NCBI GenBank assembly: GCA_001780385.1
Contig: MFGW01000186.1
Location: 30,814-42,016, forward strand
Origin: Candidatus Fischerbacteria bacterium RBG_13_37_8
Lineage (GTDB): Bacteria; Acidobacteriota; HRBIN11; MFGW01
Direction: 5' to 3'
Length of the DNA: 11,203 nucleotides
Under the pieces are notes generated by a model. It had not been told where the DNA came from and did no database searches. It worked only from the letters and a program-made list of their open reading frames with translations. The first letter of the stretch is position 1. Every line of letters begins with the position of its first letter. A program made the position numbers and the translations under genes. This document shows positions 6,654-11,203 of this stretch, in pieces.

Positions 6654-7907
6654 TTACCCTTTTTGCGCCTCGGATAACAATGCCTTCTCCCAATTAATCC
6701 TGCCAGTGATCTGCATGATTAGGAAAAGCGTACAGATACAAAGAATAGTTACCGCAAGACCGGTAAATCCTTCAAAAAAGTAGGTGTAGGAGAACAACAC
6801 AAGATAAACGAATTGCGCAATCCCTATTCCTATAAGGGCAAATTTCATACCTACAACCAGTCTCATATAAGAAATCACTAAAAATATTGATACGGCAGAA
6901 CTGATAATGAATGCTGCATGAATGGAAATATGATCAACCAGGTACGCCAGTAATAAATGAAAACTGAAATACGCTGCACCTATAAAGAAATAATTCATAG
7001 GATGAACATTCACTTCTTTAATAATTGTAATAATGAGTAGCACAAAGAAAAAGAGAAAAAGTGATATGGGAGCAGAAAAAGTAACTTTACTTACCCACGG
7101 GCCTGGATTCAACTTCTCCGGCATCGATATTCCTATATTTACTCCTGAAAATAAATTTTTATACTGCCATTCCAAATCCCAACCATTGCTTAATTGTTTT
7201 TTAAATGTAGGAGAAATACTGTTTTCAGGAAAATCAATTTTATCAAAATCTGTATGCATTTTTAATGAAAAATCCTTCACCTTATTAACATTAGTTCCAA
7301 AATCATACCACCATTGATCTAATCCAAATGATTCATAATAAATACTGATTTTCTGTTCTTGACCCGGTTCTAAACGAACACTCCAATCAATTGAACCATT
7401 ATTTATCTCATATCCTTCTTTTTCCTTGTCTCCTACCACGAATATTACATTATCATACACGGCATCCTTCGAAGGAAAAGTAAATTTGAAAAATAGCTCC
7501 TGTAATTGAATTGTATCATTAAGTAGGTAATAATCTCCCTTGAACTTAACCTTGTAGGTTGAATACCATAATAATCCTTTTTTTCTGTGTCCAAGCGAAA
7601 TACTCGTATCAATCCTGCTTTTATTAATCGGCATGTTAATTTTTTTTGTTTTCATAGCGACTTTATATCTGGTTTCGATACCTGTATCGGTTTTCACTTC
7701 ACTCTCCTGAACTCTTTCCTGAAGAAGTACTTCATAATAAGAGGTAGGCGCTGTTTGTCGCTGAATAGTACCCCAAAGCTGACCTACCGAACCTCTTAAT
7801 TTTGTATGCTGTGTTGTTGTCCGATATTCTACAGAACCACCTAGAATCGCCCATCCAATACAAGTACAGATATAAATAAGCATTATGGCAACAATTCGTT
7901 TAAGCAT
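6654..7907 (-). CDS. CreD-family inner membrane protein
   Basis: The protein has 417 residues; CreD proteins are usually about 450. The start ATG is supported by an AGGAGG-type site (complement of 7916-7920) 8 nt upstream. An N-terminal membrane helix (about 4-24) is followed by a large, probably periplasmic, mostly beta region (about 25-278). Five closely packed membrane helices follow (about 279-297, 304-325, 329-350, 355-378, 381-401). The segment around 301-330 (VHPMNYFFIG...LVDHISIH) and the ending GRINW match the CreD (colicin E2 tolerance) family. In Escherichia coli, creD belongs to the CreBC regulon and its loss alters envelope and colicin E2 sensitivity; the biochemical role is unknown. 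No creB/creC homologue is visible, so regulation here is unknown. It converges on the second protease gene across an inverted repeat. Family assignment is good; function is uncertain. Confidence 0.85.
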   Translation of the reverse strand: MLKRIVAIMLIYICTCIGWAILGGSVEYRTTTQHTKLRGSVGQLWGTIQRQTAPTSYYEVLLQERVQESEVKTDTGIETRYKVAMKTKKINMPINKSRIDTSISLGHRKKGLLWYSTYKVKFKGDYYLLNDTIQLQELFFKFTFPSKDAVYDNVIFVVGDKEKEGYEINNGSIDWSVRLEPGQEQKISIYYESFGLDQWWYDFGTNVNKVKDFSLKMHTDFDKIDFPENSISPTFKKQLSNGWDLEWQYKNLFSGVNIGISMPEKLNPGPWVSKVTFSAPISLFLFFFVLLIITIIKEVNVHPMNYFFIGAAYFSFHLLLAYLVDHISIHAAFIISSAVSIFLVISYMRLVVGMKFALIGIGIAQFVYLVLFSYTYFFEGFTGLAVTILCICTLFLIMQITGRINWEKALLSEAQKG

Positions 7908-7926
7908 GGTTAAAACCTCCTATGTG

Positions 7927-7943
7927 AACGACGCTTCGTCGTT
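7927..7943. repeat. Perfect 7-bp hairpin in the creD-like leader
   Basis: AACGACG (7927-7933) and CGTCGTT (7937-7943) pair perfectly around a 3-nt loop. The hairpin ends 6 nt from the GGAGG of the minus-strand gene, so if transcribed it would sit directly upstream of the ribosome binding site. It could affect translation or mRNA stability, or it may simply belong to the adjacent repeat. Confidence 0.45.
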
Positions 7944-7975
7944 GCGAGCTTTGCCAAGCAAAGCGTGGCAATCCC
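7942..7975. repeat. Partial dispersed repeat, copy B
   Basis: This 34-nt unit matches 323-356 at 30 of 34 positions. It contains an internal perfect 6-bp stem, GCTTTG (7948-7953) with CAAAGC (7959-7964). It abuts the 7927-7943 hairpin and lies in the probable untranslated leader of the creD-like gene. Confidence 0.6.
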
Positions 7976-8195
7976 TGACTTTCTTGCTTCTTACATCTAT
8001 GAAGTATTGTTTCCTTCATGAATATAATCTTTTCTCACCCTGATAGATCAAATTCCCTGCCAAATAAAAAGCTTCACTCTTCAAAGAGAGAAACTATTCA
8101 CCCGACTTCATTTCATGCTGTAAATACAGCTATTCATACTATCAAATAATTGTGTCAATTGTTATACATGTTGTATGTAAATTGCAACTTACCTG

Positions 8196-8504
8196 TTATT
8201 TATTTAACGTTAAGCCCAAGCGTTTTTCCACTGATGTAATTTTTCCTTCCAAGCGATCTGCCTGGGCTCCTTTTCTGTCATCTATAGCGATTCGTGTCAT
8301 TGCTCTTCCGGAAGTTTCCACAACCGTATTATGACACTTTTTAATTAACGTCATCACTTCATCCCAATCGCCTTCAACAATTGTTCCCATGGATGTTGCC
8401 TTGTATCTTATTCCACTTTCAGCAATTATCTTGAGTACCTTTGCAACCACTTCACCGATACTACTGCCAACCCCGACCGGAATGATGCTGAATTCTACTA
8501 ACAT
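8196..8504 (-). CDS. MTH1187-family (DUF77/YqgV-type) thiamine-binding protein
   Basis: This 102-residue protein is the usual length of the family. The ATG at 8504 is preceded, 7 nt away, by AAGGAGA (complement of 8511-8517). Family-typical segments are seen: EFSIIPVGVGSSIG near the N-terminus (4-17), YKATSMGTIVEG (34-45) and RIAIDDRKG (71-79). Members have a ferredoxin-like fold, form oligomers and bind thiamine or related pyrimidines in the cytoplasm; they are thought to act in thiamine handling rather than catalysis. Nothing nearby belongs to thiamine biosynthesis or transport, and I see no TPP riboswitch-like sequence upstream. The gene stands alone: a repeat element separates it from the epimerase gene upstream, and 288 bp separate it from the creD-like gene downstream. 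The family call is strong; the physiological role is inferred. Confidence 0.88.
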   Translation of the reverse strand: MLVEFSIIPVGVGSSIGEVVAKVLKIIAESGIRYKATSMGTIVEGDWDEVMTLIKKCHNTVVETSGRAMTRIAIDDRKGAQADRLEGKITSVEKRLGLTLNK

Positions 8505-8582
8505 GGTTAATCTCCTTATAAATATTTTTTCATGTAACTAAAATAATGCCTTTTTCAATTTTATTCCAGTCCTGTGAAATTG

Positions 8583-8689
8583 TGTCATTGTGAGTTTGCC
8601 GAAGGCAAACGTAACAATCCTTAACGGGATATAAGAAATATAACCATTGCGGATTATTACGTCCCGCGGGCGTGGGACTCATAATAACA
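8583..8689. repeat. MITE-like terminal inverted repeat element, copy 2
   Basis: This is a second copy of the element at 364-473, in the same orientation. The left arm (8585-8620, TCATTGTGAG...AACAATCC) and right arm (8651-8689, GGATTATTAC...CTCATAATAACA) match copy 1 closely, while the 30-nt centre shares little beyond ATAAGAA. It lies between the epimerase and thiamine-binding genes, where it could separate their transcripts. Confidence 0.7.
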
Positions 8690-8697
8690 TACAGGTA

Positions 8698-8724
8698 GAA
8701 AATAGGGGACAGTCATCTATTTTC
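8698..8724. repeat. 8-bp hairpin overlapping the stop codon of the epimerase gene
   Basis: GAAAATAG (8698-8705) and CTATTTTC (8717-8724) pair perfectly around an 11-nt loop that begins GGGACAGTC. The right stem contains the stop codon of the epimerase gene. The stem is AT-rich and is not followed by a T-run in the direction of transcription, so intrinsic terminator function is doubtful. The loop resembles 'GGGGACAGTC' strings seen in dispersed repeats of other genomes. Confidence 0.35.
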
Positions 8725-9847
8725 CTAATATATCGACAATACGTTGGCAGGCATTTCCATCACCATATGGATTCTCAGATTTTTGCATATTCTGATATAT
8801 TTGCTGATCATTCAGAATTTTGATTGTTTCATTATAAATACTTTCACTGTCAGTTCCGACAAGTTTTGTTATTCCTTCGGCTATACTCTCGAACCTTTCC
8901 GTCACTTTTCTCATAACTAAGACCGGCTTATGCAAAGTAGGCGCTTCTTCTTGTATTCCACCTGAATCTGTTAAAATTAAATATGCCTGGCTCATCAGCC
9001 AGATAAAGATAAAGTAATCCAGTGGCTTAATTAAAAAAATATTTTCAAAATTCCCTAATAATTCCTTAACAGGTTTTTGAACATTTGGATTAAGATGAAC
9101 CGGATAAATAATTTGAATATCATTTCTCTCATCTGCTATTCTGCGAATAGATAAACATATATTTCTCAGATCATCTCCAAAACTTTCTCTTCTATGTCCT
9201 GTGACCAGGATAATTCTTCTCTTATCTATTACTATTCCAGTTTCACTTTCAAATTTTTTTCTGATATTCTCCTCAGACTCCCGCCCCTGTTGCTTCTCCA
9301 TAATCATCATCAAGGCATCTACAACAGTATTTCCCGTAACAAATATCTTCTCCCTGTCTATCCCTTCTTTTATTAAATTCTGCGCAGCAGTCTCAGTGGG
9401 CGCAAAACAATAATCGGAAAGATAATCTATAAATTTTCTATTCATTTCTTCTGGAAAAGGACTATATTTATTACCTGTTCTTAGTCCTGCCTCAATATGA
9501 GCAACTTTAATTTTCAAATAATAAGCCGCCAGACTAGCAATAAAAGCAGTTGTTGTATCACCTTGTACTACAACTAAATCCGGTTTTTCATAACTTAATA
9601 CTTTGTGTAATTTTTTAATGATAGCAGCGCTTACTTCAAATAAATTTTGATTTCTTTTCATGACATCAAGATCATAATCCGTAGAAATTCCAAATAAATC
9701 TAATACTGGATCCAGCATCTCGCGATGTTGAGCAGTGATACATACTTTAGTAGAGAATATATCTCCCTTACTTCGCAATTTAATTATAAATGGAGCAAGC
9801 TTAATTGCTTCCGGACGAGTTCCTAATACACACAAAATTTTTTTCAA
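8717..9847 (-). CDS. wecB: Non-hydrolysing UDP-N-acetylglucosamine 2-epimerase
   Basis: This enzyme interconverts UDP-GlcNAc and UDP-ManNAc in the cytoplasm, feeding surface polysaccharide synthesis. I chose a TTG start at 9847 (376 residues). It has GGAGG 9 nt upstream (complement of 9857-9861), gives the normal family N-terminus KKILCVLGTRPEAIK, and leaves 19 bp to the preceding gene. An ATG at 9880 would overlap that gene and lacks a ribosome binding site. By comparison with E. coli WecB the key residues are present: R11 and K16 (GTRPEAIK), D97 (VQGDTTTA), E119 (HIEAGLR), E133 (FPEEMNR) and H218 (VTGHRRES); the DSGGIQEEAP nucleotide-binding motif is also intact. Length fits the family (about 375). 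It probably forms an operon with the SDR gene upstream. The usual partner, a UDP-ManNAc dehydrogenase (WecC), is not in the window, so the final sugar is unknown. Confidence 0.93.
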   Translation of the reverse strand: MKKILCVLGTRPEAIKLAPFIIKLRSKGDIFSTKVCITAQHREMLDPVLDLFGISTDYDLDVMKRNQNLFEVSAAIIKKLHKVLSYEKPDLVVVQGDTTTAFIASLAAYYLKIKVAHIEAGLRTGNKYSPFPEEMNRKFIDYLSDYCFAPTETAAQNLIKEGIDREKIFVTGNTVVDALMMIMEKQQGRESEENIRKKFESETGIVIDKRRIILVTGHRRESFGDDLRNICLSIRRIADERNDIQIIYPVHLNPNVQKPVKELLGNFENIFLIKPLDYFIFIWLMSQAYLILTDSGGIQEEAPTLHKPVLVMRKVTERFESIAEGITKLVGTDSESIYNETIKILNDQQIYQNMQKSENPYGDGNACQRIVDILGK

Positions 9848-9866
9848 TCTTTTCTTCCTCCAACCC

Positions 9867-10889
9867 CTACTCAGAACCATAATAAGATGCTAAATTCGTA
9901 TCCAACAACGCATTCTCCTTGAGCATCTCCTTGAAAAATTCAATTGATTCTGCAAGCCCTTCATCTATAGAAACAGTTGGAATGAAACCTCCTGTCACTG
10001 ATTTTAATTTAGTGATATCAGCGGCACGTCTTGGATATCCTTCAGGCATTTTTGTGTTATAAAATACTGGATTATGAATATTCATGATATTCTGTATTTT
10101 TTCAACAAGTTCTCTTATTTGTATATCCTGATCATGACCAATATTAACAGGATCAGCTTTGGCATATTTCTCAGTTACTAATTTCATTCCTGACGCTACA
10201 TCACGTGCATGGATAAAAACACGGCTTTGATTACCACTCCCCCATACTTCCACTGGATTCTGTCCTATATGAATTTTTCTAATTAAAGCAGGTATTACAT
10301 GTGATGTTTTTATATCATAATAATCACGGGCTCCATATGAATTAAATGGTCTTACCATCGCTATCTCCATTTTTGTTTCTTGTGCATAATATTCTGCTAA
10401 TCGTTCACCCATTCTCTTTGCCCATCCATAACCTGAATTAGTTGGTTCTGGCTCACCTCTGGTTCCTTCATTTTCACAAGTTGGAACGGCAGCATCATTC
10501 GGATAAATGCATGCAGTACTTACTTGTAAAAACCTCTGAACCTCACGTTCCCACGCCGCTTTTAGCACATTCTGCTGCAATGTCATATTGCTCTCAAACA
10601 TATCCCTCTGATGAGTCCGATTATACTCTATCCCAGTTACCTTTGCAGCTAAATTCATGACTAGATCCTGATTCTTGCATACCTTTAAACAATTATCATA
10701 ATTGCGTAAATCAGTTATATAAAATATGATATTCTTACTTACCTTCTTTAAATTATCCAATTTGCCCCGTTCAAGATTATCTGCCACCGTTACAATAGCT
10801 CCTTCTTTTACAAGATCCTCAACAAGATAGGAACCTATAAATCCCGCGCCTCCTGTTACCAACACCTTCTTGTTTCTCCAAAATGACAT
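9867..10889 (-). CDS. NAD(P)-dependent sugar-nucleotide epimerase (extended SDR, GDP-fucose synthase / GDP-mannose 3,5-epimerase-like)
   Basis: The ATG at 10889 has GGAGG 5 nt upstream (complement of 10895-10899), giving 340 residues; an in-frame TTG at 10901 would overlap that site. The N-terminal Rossmann motif VTGGAGFIG (G13, G16, G19) and D37 point to NAD(P) binding. The active site has T125-A-C127 followed by IYP, and Y154/K158 in YGWAK. A Cys at this place and SHVIPAL further on are typical of GDP-fucose synthase (Fcl) and GDP-mannose 3,5-epimerase, where Cys and His serve as acid/base in epimerisation. VWGSGNQSRVFIHARDVA and GYPRRAADITKLK are also Fcl-like. The likely substrate is therefore a GDP-hexose, but no GDP-mannose dehydratase gene is seen here and other NDP-sugars remain possible. 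It lies 19 bp upstream of the UDP-GlcNAc 2-epimerase gene and probably leads that operon. Confidence 0.85.
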   Translation of the reverse strand: MSFWRNKKVLVTGGAGFIGSYLVEDLVKEGAIVTVADNLERGKLDNLKKVSKNIIFYITDLRNYDNCLKVCKNQDLVMNLAAKVTGIEYNRTHQRDMFESNMTLQQNVLKAAWEREVQRFLQVSTACIYPNDAAVPTCENEGTRGEPEPTNSGYGWAKRMGERLAEYYAQETKMEIAMVRPFNSYGARDYYDIKTSHVIPALIRKIHIGQNPVEVWGSGNQSRVFIHARDVASGMKLVTEKYAKADPVNIGHDQDIQIRELVEKIQNIMNIHNPVFYNTKMPEGYPRRAADITKLKSVTGGFIPTVSIDEGLAESIEFFKEMLKENALLDTNLASYYGSE

Positions 10890-10928
10890 GGTTTCCTCCA
10901 ATATATTTTATATCATGTCTCATGTACC

Positions 10929-10957
10929 ATTATATTCTACTACGCTGCTAGAGTAAA
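10929..10957 (-). promoter_or_regulatory. Probable sigma70-type promoter of the SDR/epimerase operon
   Basis: On the minus strand TTTACT (complement of 10952-10957) and a perfect TATAAT (complement of 10929-10934) are separated by exactly 17 nt. The predicted start near 10922 gives a leader of about 33 nt to the ATG at 10889. The two nucleotide-sugar genes could thus be transcribed independently of the upstream glycosyltransferase gene. Confidence 0.5.
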
Positions 10958-10974
10958 TTAATTTTAAATGAATT

Positions 10975-11203
10975 TTAAGTAAATTCTTTTACTATTGTCA
11001 CCGCTAATTTTTTTAAGCTATGCTGCTCCTCCACCATTTTGCGCAGGTCATTCCCTATTCCATCAATTTCTTCCTTACTCCTGCTTAATAAGTATTGTAT
11101 TTTTTCAGCTAACTCGATATGATCGCCTGCCTTATACATGAGCATATCAGCATATTTTCCATAAAGCTCGCCTACGGGTAATGATGTTACTACTGGCTTG
11201 CCT
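10975..11203 (-). CDS. C-terminal fragment of a probable GT4-type glycosyltransferase
   Basis: An open frame enters from the right edge and ends at a TAA (complement of 10975-10977), giving 76 residues of a C-terminus. It begins GKPVVTSLPVGELYGKYADM, like the conserved region near the end of GT-B fold, family 4-type glycosyltransferases where a 'GKPVV' strand precedes the donor-binding segment. It continues with an alpha-helical, charged tail. Its position upstream of two nucleotide-sugar genes on the same strand fits a polysaccharide cluster extending beyond the window. The start, full length and sugar specificity cannot be seen, and the family call rests on a short segment. Confidence 0.6.
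   Translation of the reverse strand, partial: GKPVVTSLPVGELYGKYADMLMYKAGDHIELAEKIQYLLSRSKEEIDGIGNDLRKMVEEQHSLKKLAVTIVKEFT

Larger units (their letters stand above)
7908..8195 (-). promoter_or_regulatory. Upstream region of the creD-like gene
   Basis: On the minus strand a perfect TTGACA (complement of 8153-8158) is present, but no strong -10 box sits at the normal distance; the best position is about 8130-8135. A palindrome GCTGTAAATACAGC at 8117-8130 would overlap or just follow that -10 position, an operator-like placement. Another weak candidate is TTGATC/TATATT with a 19-nt spacer nearer the gene. The 35 bp just upstream of the ribosome binding site are filled by a hairpin and a dispersed repeat. 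All promoter readings here are tentative. Confidence 0.2.

Noticed and set aside
7033..7799. Plus-strand frames of 94 and 70 codons inside the creD-like gene
   Set aside because: These are antisense frames of a clear membrane-protein gene, without start signals or recognisable content.
8076..8110. Minus-strand stem CTCTT/AAGAG with a nearby T-run as terminator of the thiamine-binding gene
   Set aside because: The stem is only 5 bp and AT-rich, the T-run is several bases away, and the site is about 100 bp past the stop codon.
8505..8582. TPP riboswitch upstream of the thiamine-binding gene
   Set aside because: No CUGAGA-type conserved segment or suitable paired elements are visible in the short leader.

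Overview
The window comes from an AT-rich bacterial chromosome. A CreD-type membrane protein, a WecB/Fcl-type surface-polysaccharide block and large exported disulfide-rich proteases suggest a diderm (Gram-negative-type) bacterium. The dispersed palindromic repeats, and the Cys-containing SLH-like repeats on a giant secreted protease, resemble what is common in uncultured environmental lineages such as Acidobacteriota/Aminicenantes-like or Planctomycetes-like genomes. I cannot fix the phylum from sequence alone.

Layout. Positions 2-223 hold the C-terminal end of an unrecognised plus-strand gene. Positions 224-846 form a repeat-rich gap with one complete terminal-inverted-repeat element, one partial element and two strong hairpins. 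Two large plus-strand genes for exported metalloproteases follow, each with its own plausible sigma70-like promoter and a GGAGG ribosome binding site. The first (847-4413) is an M28 zinc peptidase with FN3/Ig-like modules, a jelly-roll-like domain and three C-terminal SLH-like repeats. The second (4546-6543) carries a metzincin/M64-like HExxH active site and Ig/FN3-like C-terminal domains. A 94-bp inverted-repeat element at 6551-6644 separates them from a convergent minus-strand gene.

From 6654 to the right edge everything is on the minus strand. Listed by increasing coordinate: a CreD-family inner-membrane protein; an MTH1187-type thiamine-binding protein; a second copy of the terminal-inverted-repeat element; a non-hydrolysing UDP-GlcNAc 2-epimerase (wecB-type, TTG start); a GDP-sugar epimerase/reductase-like SDR protein; and the C-terminal end of a probable glycosyltransferase. 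Transcription runs from the glycosyltransferase toward CreD. The SDR and epimerase genes are 19 bp apart and probably co-transcribed from a promoter at 10929-10957. They would supply nucleotide sugars for a surface polysaccharide.

I found no complete novel system. The most notable items are the Cys-bearing SLH-like anchor, the atypical metzincin-like motif in the second protease, and several families of dispersed palindromic repeats occupying most of the intergenic spaces.
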